From: Lutjanus erythropterus
Taxonomy: Eukaryota > Chordata > Actinopteri > Lutjaniformes > Lutjanidae
Length of the DNA stretch: 64,000 nt
Reading direction: 5' to 3'
NCBI GenBank assembly: GCA_020091685.1
Contig: CM034608.1
Location: forward strand, 3,653,590 to 3,717,589
The notes under the pieces were generated by a model. The model was not told where the DNA came from and searched no databases. It saw only the letters and a program-made list of their open reading frames with translations. The stretch's first letter is position 1, and every line of letters starts with the position of its first letter. Made by a program: the position numbers and the translations under genes. Of this stretch, positions 23,829 to 33,924 are shown one piece after another.

Positions 23829-24550
23829 ATGGCACTTCACTGTCTTAACTTCAGACTTGATTGGGGACTTGTCAGTCTTGACTTGGGGCTTCCCTGTCTT
23901 AACTTTGGAATTGACTTGGGAATTGTGAGTCTTGACTTGGAATTTTACTCAGGATTTGTCAGTATTGACTTGGAATTTGAAATGGGACTTACTCGTCTTG
24001 ACTTTGGACGTTACTTGGGACTCATCACTCTTGACTTGGGACTTCGCTGTCTGGATGTTGGACTTTACTTGGGGATTTTCTGTCTTGACTTGGAACTTGA
24101 CTTGAGACTTGCCCATCTTAATTTTGGATTTGACTTGGGACTTGTAAGTCTTGACTTTGGACTTGACTTTGGACTTGACTTGGAACTTTCCTGTCTGGAC
24201 TTTGGACTTCACTTGGGACTTGTCATTCTTAACTTGGGACTTGAATCTGGACTTCACTTGGGACTTGTCATTCTTGACTTGGGACTTGAATCAGGACTTC
24301 CCTGTCTTAATTTTGGAATTGTCCATCTTAATTTAGGACTCGTATGTCTTAATTTTGGTCTTGGGATTTCAGTCGTGACTTGGAACTTGACTCTAGACTT
24401 GTTAGTTTTCACTCAGAGCTTCGCTCGACACTTGCCTACCTTGACTTTGGATTTGGCCTTGGACTCATCAGTCTTGACTTGGGACTTGCCTGCTTTTACT
24501 TTGGACATGAGTTCGGACTTGAGCGACTTGAGACTTGCTTGTGATGTCAC
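23829..24550. repeat. GACTTGGGACTTG minisatellite (open on both strands)
   Basis: About 720 bp of variants of GACTTGGGACTTGTCAGTCT and GACTTTGGACTTGACTTGG. The basic step is about 6-15 bp, with longer units such as a near-perfect 45 bp duplication (24205-24249 and 24250-24294). It yields a 257-codon plus frame full of L-D-L/L-G-L and a minus frame full of K-S-Q-V-K. Both are artefacts of a stop-free unit. A shorter inverted counterpart lies at 26034-26145, so the array belongs to the surrounding inverted-repeat element and has expanded on one side. Confidence 0.9.
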
Positions 24551-26033
24551 CTCTGTCAGTGTCAGAGCCAATGAAGAGTTAAAATTTACATACCACACAT
24601 GACACATTGTGGCTGTTGCTGACTGTGTGATCACAACAGTGTTCAGTGTTTAATGTGAAAGGTGTAGCTTGTAGTGTCAAACCCACATTGAATCAAAACC
24701 GGACACTGCAGTGTCCATTCGCTCCTCAGAGATCTTTGACTATTTTATTTCACCATTTTGATATTATAGCCCTCAACTTTAACATTTTGGTTCAGTCTCT
24801 CTGCTCTTGTCAACCTGGTGTCCAGCCACAGCAGGCAGCTCTTTTTCAGCTAAAACACTCTGATAATCTCACTGTACTCTACGTGCTCAGAACCAGACAG
24901 CAGACTGCCAATTTAGCAACAAGCTGGTGAACATAGTGGAGCGTTTAGCAGCTAAAGAGGCAGGTATTTTACTTTTATTTTTTGAAATCATGTTGTCAGG
25001 TGTTGATCCTAATGTCGCTCTGCATTTTATGGATGTGTAAATTGGCTGTTTGCTAACGCATTATCAACTTTATAAGGTGATAATAATGTCAGTGCTGTGT
25101 TTACTGCTTGTTTGTACCACCCTCAGTGTCAAGCTGGCAGTGTTGGGAAAGGCTTTGAAAGGTCATTCAGGGAGATAAGATTAATAGAAAAATAGAATCT
25201 AACAGTCAAATAAATGAATAAAGTGACAGAAATGTGCTGCTCTTTGGTGGTTAGTGTCTTTTTGCTGGGGGAATTTCAATCAGGAGAGACAAGTGAATGA
25301 AGTAAGGAGAATTATTTATTATACAGATGAAAAGTGATAATTAGTTTTGACATAAAGTCTCTGGCGCTTCGACGCTACAGGATGATTCTGTGATCGAGGG
25401 GCGTCTGCCCTGAGCAGCAGCGAGATAATTCCCCCCCGCAGAGTCCAGACACTGGTGTTAGTGATGACTGATGACTCTGCTGGAACTGATGGTCTGATGA
25501 GGCTGATGAAATCAAGGTATCAAGGCAAATTATTTGTTATTATACAGCACAGGGTTGCACGTGGAAATCAAAGTTGTTGTCCCAGCAGCAACAAGATGGT
25601 GATGATAATCAGGGGTGACATTGTCACATGTAAAGTTTTACACTGGGGAAACATTGTTCATCAACTTTCAAGCTCCTTCGTCCTGCTGGAGTGTTGTGCT
25701 GGCTCAGCTTGGACCATGGTCAGCCTGTCAAGTGCTTGATCTGGGATGTTGCAGTGAAGCAAGATGTCTCTGTAAGATGTGGGCATGACAGTCTTGCATG
25801 ACAGAGTTCCATTTTGTCTGTTTCATTTTCCTGACCAGACATTAGCCAGGAGCAGTCTTGGGTCCGATCCCCGCTGTCTTCTTCTCTTCCTGGGTTGGTC
25901 TCACAACCTAGGCGGTTGAATGTTGCCGTCTGCACTGTTGATCGTCATAGGTTCAGTAGCAGCTAGCGAACATAGTAAAACAGCTGCTCTTCATGGGAAC
26001 TGATGTATGTTACTAACGGACATCAAACCAAGT
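24551..26033. other. Core between the inverted arms, no coding region seen
   Basis: No transposase-like frame. Contains TTTAGCAGCTAAAGAGGCAG-type text and a B-box-like GGTCCGATCC at 25861-25870 without a matching A box. The 94-codon frame at 25455-25739 is not recognised. Confidence 0.4.
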
Positions 26034-26640
26034 CATTACTGTGCAAGTCCCATGAAAGTTGCAAGTCTTTGGACTGAGATCCCAGAACAGGTGAGTCTAA
26101 TCCCAAGTCGTGATCTTTGAGTTTCAAGTCCAAAACAAGTTATAATGTAACAGCAAGTTTCCAGCTGCCAAGTTACCTAGCTGTTAGGCTAATGCTAGTG
26201 AAGCCCTAGCTTGCTAGAGATCTTAATATTAGCCTTGACTTACAGTTCTTTGTGCAACTTCAAATATCGCTTAAAAATATGGAAGTTGTTGCATTTGTCG
26301 TTTCGCATCCTTCAAGTCATTTTTTGTTGACTGCTGCATAGTTTTTGTACACTAATGCAATTATCTTTGGTATCATTTTTTTCCAACTGGAACTCTTAAT
26401 GTAATGTTAGTACTTTATGGTTCCTACAACGTGATTGGATGCTGTTGGATTGGTTCAAACAAAGTGGATCTGGGGAATTAAGTGTCATCTCACTGAGAAT
26501 GAATAGCGTTAGCATTAGTTTGGAAATGAAAGGAAATGAATTGACACTTTTTAAATAACAGACTTTGAAAGTCTGAAGTCATTTTGTGACTCCAGTCTCA
26601 CTCAAGTCCAAGTCTGTGACTCGAGTCCATACTTCTTGCT
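26034..26640. mobile_element. Right arm of the long inverted-repeat element
   Basis: Carries AAGTCC minisatellite units in inverted orientation (26034-26145: GCAAGTCCCATGAAAG, AATCCCAAGTCGTG, TTTCAAGTCCAAAACAAG). An arm inverted relative to the left one follows, with CTTGACTTACAGTTCTTTGT and CAACTTCAAATATC around 26235-26270. It ends in CACTCAAGTCCAAGTCTGTG and ACTCGAGTCC by about 26630. Confidence 0.75.
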
Positions 26641-28128
26641 CACAGTAAGGAGCTTTATGAGCAGCATTAAGTGTTTTGTCAACTGTTTAGCCCTGGGTTT
26701 CTCTTCCACTCAGTCTTCAAATAGGTTGCTCTACCCTTTGATTGGTGAAAGCTGGTGCTGTATTCAGCTACTCACAGCTGAGGACAGAGAAAAGCACCAC
26801 CTTCTGCATGTATTTAAGGTTAATTGTATGTTATTGTATGCTTTCTGGGTGACTTGTGGGTAATAATTTGTTCAAGCCGCTAAATGACCTGTAGGCAGGA
26901 CAATGAAATAAACATCTACAGAAACGACCTTGAGATCGTAGTTATCACCAAGAACTGACTTTGACAGGAGGATGGTAATTACCCAGAATTCATAGTGGAT
27001 CGTACTGTATGCCTCCTCCTCTCAGTAACAGAGAACAAACATTAACATCAGAGAGTTGTTTACATGTTTGTCTCCTGCTCTGAATCACCATGTCCTTGTC
27101 ATGTCGGTCTAACGTCTATTGTTAGAAGTGAGTAGTGTGTGTGTTTGTGTGTTTGAGTGTGTGTTTCCCTGGGCTCAGATACAGGAGCGCCTGTACTGTA
27201 GTTGTGTTTCAGCAGTTTGATGTGTTTTTCAGAGCCGGTGAGTCTCTGATGTCAGTGTTCTATATGCATATATACTGGAAACATGTTCACAATTTACATT
27301 TGCCATTTACCTTCCTCTCCAGTGTGACCCAGTTTGCAGTATTCCGGGGTTTATAGTTATACAGCTCAATGCTTATATAAGTGCATCTGTCTTTTCCAAA
27401 ATATCACATCCTGTTTAATTATAGCAGTCAGTGTTTTCATATTTCGCTATGATCAACATCTTTCTGTGACACACATTAAAGAGAGGCTGGAGCTGGTGCA
27501 ATACGATTAACGAATGAAAATGATGCAAAGCGAACGCCTGCGTAGAGAACACAGAAGTAAAGGTCTCTTTCACACGTTTACTGTACTTCATGTGCTGTGG
27601 ACACTGGACAACAACCTACCTACTAATATCGACTAACTGACGGACTGGCTGCCCAACCTACCAGCCTAACCTTTTCTACCTAAAAAGAGGTATCTTGTAG
27701 AGTAACATTGTGCATTTCAATCACATCACTATGCCTTTATTACATACTGATAGTGAATAGATGGGTTTGGTTCTACGGTACAAAGGTGCCACATACACTT
27801 CAGAAGTGGGAGGAGCCAGACTCTGTGAAAAATACAGCTTGTGTCAAGAAATGTAACGTCCATCCCACTGGTTAAAAGTATGAACCAGCACCAAATGACA
27901 GTCAACATAAACCACCACATTCTCAAAAGACGTAACAACACCACACAAGACTAACAATACCAAAACCGAAAAAGCAGTTTTTGCACTTAATCCAACAATT
28001 TCCAGTACTGCATGATGGGAAATGTGGGCTGTTGCTATAAAAGTTTAACCTACATTACAAACCAGAGCAAAGAGCCAAAGAGCAGCAAACTCTGACACGC
28101 AAGGTTGCAAGTAAATATATTATTCATT
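26641..28128. other. 1.5 kb non-coding stretch, no gene seen
   Basis: No exon recognised. Part of 27720-27960 (TCAACATAAACCACCACATTCT) weakly resembles the reverse complement of 42907-42990. Confidence 0.45.
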
Positions 28129-28308
28129 GCCTTTGTCATGGTTGTAGGTGTTTTGGTCTGGCCTGCGTTGTGTTTTCGTTTTCTTTTCCTTGTCTCCCCT
28201 TCCCTCCCCCGTTTTCCCTCCAGGGCAGTGTGTGTGGCAGCGGCGGCAGTCATGGGCTGGCTCAGCCTAATGAGACGCACCTGGCTCTCATCATCATATT
28301 CCCCCTGC

Positions 28309-28316
28309 TATTTAAG
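28309..28316 (+). promoter_or_regulatory. TATA-like box of the solo LTR
   Basis: TATTTAAG lies 280 bp upstream of the LTR AATAAA and is the best candidate for the retroelement's own promoter. Activity is not shown. Confidence 0.45.
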
Positions 28317-28596
28317 CTCGGCCAAGTCACCACTCCTGTGCCGGACTATTCAGTCTCAGTCGCCGTCGGTAACGTAGCGTAGCAAGTTTCCTAGTGGATT
28401 TATGGTGTTTTTTCGTGGATCTAATCTTCAGTGTTTTTGTGCAGCCTTCAGTGCTCCTCCGGACCGTGTGTGCAGCTCTCAAGTTTCCTGAACCGACGCC
28501 AGCACGGATCTCCTCCTGCCTGCTCAGCTGCGCCAGCCAGCCGACCGCGTCCAGCACCTGCCCTCGCCTTTAGTTGTTTTTTGCCCTGTGTGAAAC

Positions 28597-28602
28597 AATA
28601 AA
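28597..28602 (+). terminator. LTR polyadenylation signal
   Basis: AATAAA 73 bp before the end of the LTR, in the R/U5 position. Confidence 0.6.
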
Positions 28603-28675
28603 TCTTTTGAAAAACTTCCCTTATCTGGTTCTCTGCATCCGGGGTCCTGGCCAAAACTCAGAACTTAACAGCCTT

Positions 28676-29239
28676 TTTACTGGGCATCAACCTTTACACG
28701 CATATTGTCAGAAAAATAGACTTGAAACGTAAATAAACGCTTCAGGACGTGTTTACGCCCATGAGGCACAGCTGTCATAGACATGAGCCTGCACAGAGCT
28801 GGTGCAGACAGCTGCACAGATTAAAATTAAAGAGTATCTTTAGCGTGAGTAAAAACTGCCTCTGACACGCTTGCAGTCTAGACATGCATTGGGTAGACAG
28901 GAATGATGGAAAGGTCTTTGCAATATTGAGGCAGAAATGATTTGCAAAATGTCTATTTAAAGGAAAAGGAGAGTTCTTCTAAACACATCATACATTTTAG
29001 ACCATAGCTGCTGAAAACATGAAAAGACTGAGAACTATGTAGCACTGAATTTTGGAGTTAGATGGTTATACTGTTGTTCAGGATTTCTGTGTTCAGGATT
29101 TTTTGGGCAGACCTGAAACACAGCTCGATGACATGCCAGAGCCATGGTCCCCCACTACTACATAAGCCCAGTGAACCGACACAAATGACATTGCCTCCCC
29201 CTCCCCTCAGTCAGTCACGAATGTACTTTGAACGACTCT
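28676..29239. other. Non-coding stretch, no gene seen
   Basis: Single-copy texture with no supported feature. Confidence 0.45.
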
Positions 29240-29330
29240 TTCAGTCCAAATCAGCCCAGCAGTTCACTTCAGCTCACTTCAGTTCCAACAACCCGACACA
29301 GAAGAAAAAATAACATCCTGTCACCGTCCT
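29240..29330 (+). repeat. Dispersed repeat, copy 1 of a 90 bp pair
   Basis: CAGCAGTTCACTTCAGCTCA and CTTCAGTTCCAACAACCCGA, then ACAGAAGAAAAAATAACATCCTGTCACCG, recur almost unchanged at 56384-56477 in the same orientation. Confidence 0.8.
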
Positions 29331-29625
29331 CTGGCTCTGGTGGCTCAAACACGTCTGGACATGTCCAATAAAGCTGCTAGACGGAGCGTCCATGTTTCAT
29401 GTCTTTTTCAGGTTGTAGTGATAGTGGAGCGGACACACCCCCAGTGTTTCAGAGCAGACACAACTGCTAATTATTTCATGGTTTTGAGACCTGATTTTGA
29501 TGGGTGGTCCCCTGGACCCTCTACCTTTGGTGCCTTGGTATGATACAAATTTGCAATGTTTTTGCAAGATGCACACGTTTCTAACTAATGTTTTGTCCTC
29601 CACATTTCACATTCCGCAGTCAGGT
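29331..29625. other. Non-coding stretch, no gene seen
   Basis: Frames on both strands overlap (29340-29543 plus, 29397-29603 minus); neither is recognised. Confidence 0.4.
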
Positions 29626-29765
29626 TAGCAATAATAAATATGCGATGACTAGTTAGACTAAAAATAAAGGTTTTGGGTAGGTTTTTGCCTCAAAACTACT
29701 AGGTTATGTTGAGGAAAAGATCATGGTTCGGGTTAAAATACTACTTCCTCTACACAGTATTATAA
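29626..29765 (+). repeat. Lone unit related to the 36.3-37.3 kb array
   Basis: CAATAATAAATATGCGATGA, TAGACTAAAAATAAAGG, then GAAAAGATCATGGTTCGGGT and TTAAAATACTAC follow the order of units in the array at 36350-37300 (AATAATAAATATGCAACGTC, GACTTTC, AAAAAGATCATGGGTTGGGT, TGAAATAACTAC). Confidence 0.7.
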
Positions 29766-30767
29766 GTAGTAGACAGAGCTTCAGTGACATCACCCTGAAG
29801 TCTCTGAAGAGCCACAGTCGTGACCTTAGGTATTCAGTAAGGTAAGGTATTACACCTTCCTGTACAATCAGCTATTCTATTTCGCTTCATTATTCAGACT
29901 TGTTTTAGTCATTTTGTGTATCAGCAGTGTTTCTCTCTCAGTGGCATCACTGCTGTGTTGTTGTTGTGTGTCACCTCGTTTCACTTTGAGTGTTCATGCT
30001 GAGGTTCAGACCTCCGTGTCTGTGTTGCTGTTGTGTTCAGTGTTGAACTGTTGACTCAGTGACTGCGAGCTCAGCACTGACAGGTTGGTGGTGTTACCGT
30101 CCCATCTGTTTGGCCCTGGGGCCCCTTCGATGTGCAGGTCACCTCTGCATTAATCTGACTAATTAGCCTAATGAGCCTGTTTCTTGGTGGGCCGACAAAC
30201 GAGTGCGACCTGAACACGCAGGAAGCAGACGGCTTCGCTTCGCAGGAACAGAAAACACAGATTTCCTGGCAGCTTCTGACCTACATACAGCTCAAACACA
30301 CACACATCATAATGCTTTATTTACTGTGTAAGACAGCATGAACACACACCGACAAACGGAACAAATGTGATGACACACTGACTTTAGATGTCAAATGAAC
30401 GCTGTAGTTAATATAATCCATCACACACACTCAAGTCTAAATACACACAGAGAGAAATAACTAGGTCTGACTGAAGCATCTCAGAGCAGGAAATCATCCC
30501 TGACTGGCCACTCCGAGTGACGTACGCGTGGATCTACTGTTCGGAAAGTGAAGTTAAAGCATTTTATCTGCTTACTACTTACCTGGAAAAACCATCCTGT
30601 CAGGAGTTCTCAGCTGGAGGCCATGTAGGATTTAAAACATCACCCAGCTTCTTCAGCAGGGGGTCCCTAAACTGATGCGCTTTTTTCCTCGTCCACACCA
30701 GAAAGCATTTCCAGGTCCAAATATAACAAAAAATGATTGCAAACCCTTTACATGCAAAACAGCATTG
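29766..30767. other. 1 kb non-coding stretch with a possible conserved segment
   Basis: No exon recognised. 30110-30290 holds TCTGCATTAATCTGACTAAT and TAGCCTAATGAGCC, homeodomain-type motifs in a balanced-composition setting that could be a conserved element (inference only). Confidence 0.35.
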
Positions 30768-30815
30768 GGCCACTGACCAACCTGCTGTATTTGATGAGCT
30801 GGGAGTGGGAATGTG
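30768..30815 (+). repeat. Dispersed module, copy 2
   Basis: GCCACTGACCAACCTGCTGT followed by ATTTGATGAGCTGGGAGTGG matches 2539-2585 and 37481-37526. Confidence 0.75.
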
Positions 30816-31198
30816 TTGGCTTTTGTCATGTGAGGGTCTCTGTTCCTTGCAGATATACTGCAGTAAACCTAGCTTTATGCAGCATGTATCACTCAGTCCA
30901 AAATGTGATGCTCAATCAGCAGGAGACAAATCTGGCAATTTGGGGGTTTCAATTGGTAAAAAGAATTTGTTGTCAAAAGCATCAATCAGGGTTAATTTTA
31001 ATGTTTTTTGCCACTTGCCCGGTCGAGTAAGTGTGTCACAAATGTACTTGCCCAAAGTTAATATGTCCTTGCCCCTGTACAAATTGTTTATTTATTAGAA
31101 GACAAAGACTTAAGTTAATTGTCAGGTTTAATCTAAGGTTTCAGTGTCTATAACATGTCAGAAAATAGTGAAAAATATCTTGTTTTTTCAGTCTAAAC

Positions 31199-32056
31199 TA
31201 GGCCTGGGCAATATACCTGAAAAAACAATCGGTCAATAGGTTGTAACTGATGACATGTTGTGTACTCCAAGGGGAGGAGGTTATGAAATGAGCAAATAAC
31301 ACAATATTTTTGATGCAATATCTTGCTATTGGAACAATATTGTGGAAATGATTATTGGTTCTTTCACAAAATATTAACAGAATGTTTTTTTTGATAAACA
31401 ATCATCAGTAATGTGGATGTAACAGTCCCTCCAGCATTTTGCAGGCCTACTTTGGGATTGTTGCAGCATAAAATGCCTGATTTCCCGGCAGCTTTTCTAA
31501 AAAATTGTAAAGCATGTTGCAATACTTGTAGGCATTGTTTGCAATGAAATTGTGAGACTGAGTCAACATTCCAAAAGAAAGAAGCCCAGGAAAAAACAAA
31601 ACCACACTCTGTTCTGAGTGATCTAACAAACCTCACCAAAAAGACTCAGAATTATGTATAATGAAACAAAAAAATGAGTCGGTGTATTGAGATGGACATG
31701 TATGTTTGTGCAGGGGACAGCTCTGCAGTAGTACATGCAGGACGCTACAGTGGTTGGTCTAATTTGCGGAAAAGGTGCGGAGTTTCGACAAAATTGCAAG
31801 GTCGCACAGAATTCACGGGCATCGTGAAATGTTGCAACATCGCAGCTTCTTGAAAGGACTGACATAATGATTAAGTGGGTAAAGGCAAAGAGACAAAGTT
31901 CAGAACATTACTTTACTATAATGCAGCCTTTAAAAACAGAAACAACAAAAAGACAACACTTATGCCATATCACAAAATAATGTCTATTAATATACCTAGT
32001 CTCATATCATGATACAATATAATATCAATGTAGCATCAACATACTGCCCAGCCCTT
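31199..32056. mobile_element. DNA transposon with AGGCCTGGGCAATAT-type inverted ends
   Basis: Starts TAGGCCTGGGCAATAT and ends ATACTGCCCAGCCCTT; the reverse complement of the end reads AAGGGCTGGGCAGTAT. Flanks are GTCTAAAC (31191-31198) and GTCTTAAG (32057-32064), six of eight identical, consistent with an old 8 bp hAT-type duplication. Non-coding, and itself interrupted by the 31423-31861 element. Confidence 0.7.
31423..31861. mobile_element. Innermost element, CAGTCCCTCCAG-type ends
   Basis: CAGTCCCTCCAGCATTTTGC at the left and CTTGAAAGGACTG at the right form imperfect inverted ends, with TTGCGGAAAAGGTGCGGAGT and TGCAACATCGCAGC inside. Host text on both sides (AATGTGGATGTAA and ACATAATGATTAAG) can be rejoined with a degenerate overlap. 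Family recalled from teleosts. Confidence 0.6.
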
Positions 32057-32312
32057 GTCTTAAGTACAAATACATTCAGTTTAATATGGAAATAAATGAA
32101 GAAAAGTAGGAATTCTCCGTATTTAAGAGGCTGAAAATGGCATTTTCAGCCATTTTTGCTTGAAAAATTGCTTTAAAGATTAATTGATTATCAAAATATT
32201 TTAATAGTTTAACCACTTGCTTGGTTGGGCAAGTGAGTTGCCAGATTTAGTTGTCCAACATGGCATTTTACTTGCCTTTAGCAAGTGACACAACCCTTAT
32301 TGTTGAGCCCTG

Positions 32313-33924
32313 TACAATAATTAAACCTCATAAAACCAGTTCATGTCAGAGTTTTTTGGGTCATGTTATGTATGAACGAACTGGAGCCTATTTTGTTCTA
32401 CATTTCAACATTTTGGCAAATTCGCTTATTTTCTGTGAGAGTGAGATGAGAAGACCAATCTCAGTCAAATTATCACCTCACAGCTGTATGCCTCCACCAG
32501 CCAGTCAGGTTACAGTTTACACTCATGTCTTCCCAGACTCATATAATAAGAAGACTGTGAAGGAATTTAATAAAAGATATTAAATGTATTTTTTATGCTG
32601 GAAAGCCAAAGGTAGGGTTTCACTAACTACAACACTGCCCTCAAAATGCTCAGATGATACATGAACTTTGGCGTCATTTCATCGACATATTCCAAAGCTT
32701 CAGAGAGCCACAGGTCCGTCCCACTCAGATAATTTTCTTCCTCTGAATTTGATTGACTGAACGATCACACCTGATTGAAGGTTTGTTTTTTTTTTGTCAC
32801 CTCCCACTCTTAACAGACTCCCTCGCTAATTCCCTGTCATTTAGTTCACATCGTTACCGTTTTCGTTTTAACAGAACACAGAGTCCTTCTTCCAGAGGTC
32901 ACATTCCTTCATCATTATTATCATCAGGAGTGTTATCATCTGTAGTTACACTGAGACATCATTAGTACGTTATTATCACAGCAGTCTCAGGAGGTCTTTA
33001 ACATCCTGCACACTCGCTGCAGACATTTAAATCGACTGATTTCACATCCTGCTTGACCTCATTCTCATGGACAGAGTTCAATCACAGACAGCTGGTTAGC
33101 AGATAACAGCTAGCAGCAGTGAATAAAATTTGTAATTATTTAATAGTTTTATTTGTCCCGTGTTTTCTCTCTGTGTATGAATGAGGATCTCACAGACACT
33201 GTGTAGTGTCGAGCAGTATACGGAATGATAAGGCTGAGCAGATATATGGACCGCAGCGTGTTAACTGCCTCCTTCAGGGCTGCCGAGCTCTTTTCTTACT
33301 GAACAGTGAATTTACTGTCTGCTCTTCTTCACTTTGTCATCATTTATAACTACGTTAAGACGCCACACTTGACTGCTCCATCCTGATTGGTTGTAAATGT
33401 CTGGCTGCTCTCTAATATATCTGTATATATCATATTGGCCCGAATATAAGATGATGTTGAAAAGGATAAGAAATACATCACCAGACTATTAAAGTTTTCA
33501 CAAGATACTGTTAGTCCCCTGAAAAAATCCTGGAAGCCTTTTTCTCTTGAGGAGTGACAAATGGACATTTTCCCATTGAGACACAACGTAAATCTCACTG
33601 TGTAGCTTGTTCAGGTATGAAGTAATACTTCCTTCTGTTTATTAGAATTTCAGAGCTTCTGATCATGATATTCTCTGACTCTGGTCATTCTTGGTTGCTT
33701 GACAGATGAGTTCATCCCTCATCTGATTGTTCAGTAAAGAATTTTTTAGAGGTTCTGATTCGTCATTTCTTTTTCTCAGTGGCCATCAGATTGTCTCATA
33801 GGTTAAACTGGGCTTCCAAAACACTTCAGGACTGACTTAGATACTGAATATACAACAGTCATATATGGATATGTATATAGACAGCTGCAGACACCACAGA
33901 TGTATATTTGTTCTGTTTTGTTAA
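32313..33924. other. 1.6 kb non-coding stretch, no gene seen
   Basis: Frame 32251-32583 begins inside transposon debris and is not a gene. No other feature supported. Confidence 0.45.

Larger units (their letters stand above)
22340..23830. mobile_element. Left arm of a long inverted-repeat element, split by L1
   Basis: Joining 22340-22395 to 23470-23830 (skipping the L1 insertion) gives a sequence that matches the reverse complement of 26210-26640. Shared landmarks are ACTTGGACTTGAG, AAGTCTGTAACTTAAAAAGT (the other arm reads AAGTCTGTTATTTAAAAAGT), TTCATTTCC, and GAAGTTGCACAAAGAACAGT with AAGTCAAGGC. Arms are diverged with small indels. The full element spans about 22.34-26.64 kb, carries the GACTTG minisatellite next to the arm and has no recognisable coding core, so it is probably non-autonomous. 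Confidence 0.75.
28129..28675 (+). mobile_element. Solo LTR with 5 bp target-site duplication
   Basis: GCCTT at 28129-28133 and again at 28671-28675 bracket a 537 bp segment that begins TGTCATGG (28134) and ends CTTAACA (28670), the TG...CA ends expected of an LTR. Inside are a TATA-like TATTTAAG at 28309-28316 and an AATAAA polyadenylation signal at 28597-28602, in the correct order. GC content is higher than the flanks. No primer-binding site, gag or pol lies beside it, so this is a solo LTR left by recombination. Ty3/gypsy-type is likely by resemblance; the superfamily is not proven. Confidence 0.85.
31115..32210 (-). repeat. AATCGATTAATC-family copy, split by insertion
   Basis: The two halves 31115-31198 (GTCTATAACATGTCAGAAAA, TAGTGAAAAATATC) and 32057-32210 (CATTCAGTTTAATATGG, GTATTTAAGAGGCTG, GATTAATTGATTATCAAAAT) are consecutive parts of the reverse complement of the 11.9 kb repeat. 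Joined, they restore the normal order, so 31199-32056 was inserted into it. Confidence 0.7.
30987..32312. mobile_element. Outermost element of a four-level transposon nest
   Basis: Left end CAGGGTTAATTTTAATGTTT with TTTGCCACTTGCCCGGTCGA; right end TTGGTTGGGCAAGTGAGTTG ... TTACTTGCCTTTAGCAAGTG ... GAGCCCTG. The CAGGG/CCCTG ends are inverted and both carry the ACTTGCC motif that I recognise from a teleost hAT-like family. Without the inserted material it is a few hundred bp. I see no clean target duplication, probably because of age. Confidence 0.6.

Noticed and set aside
23829-24602. 257-codon plus-strand open frame
   Set aside because: It is the translation of the GACTTGG minisatellite; the opposite strand is equally open and composition is only L, D, G, F and S-type residues.
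25861-25870. GGTCCGATCC, similar to a tRNA/SINE B box
   Set aside because: No convincing A box at the right distance and no cloverleaf could be drawn.
31191-32320. Search for a clean 8 bp duplication around the outer element (GCATCAAT versus TACAATAA)
   Set aside because: The flanks share only CAAT; I did not use it as support.
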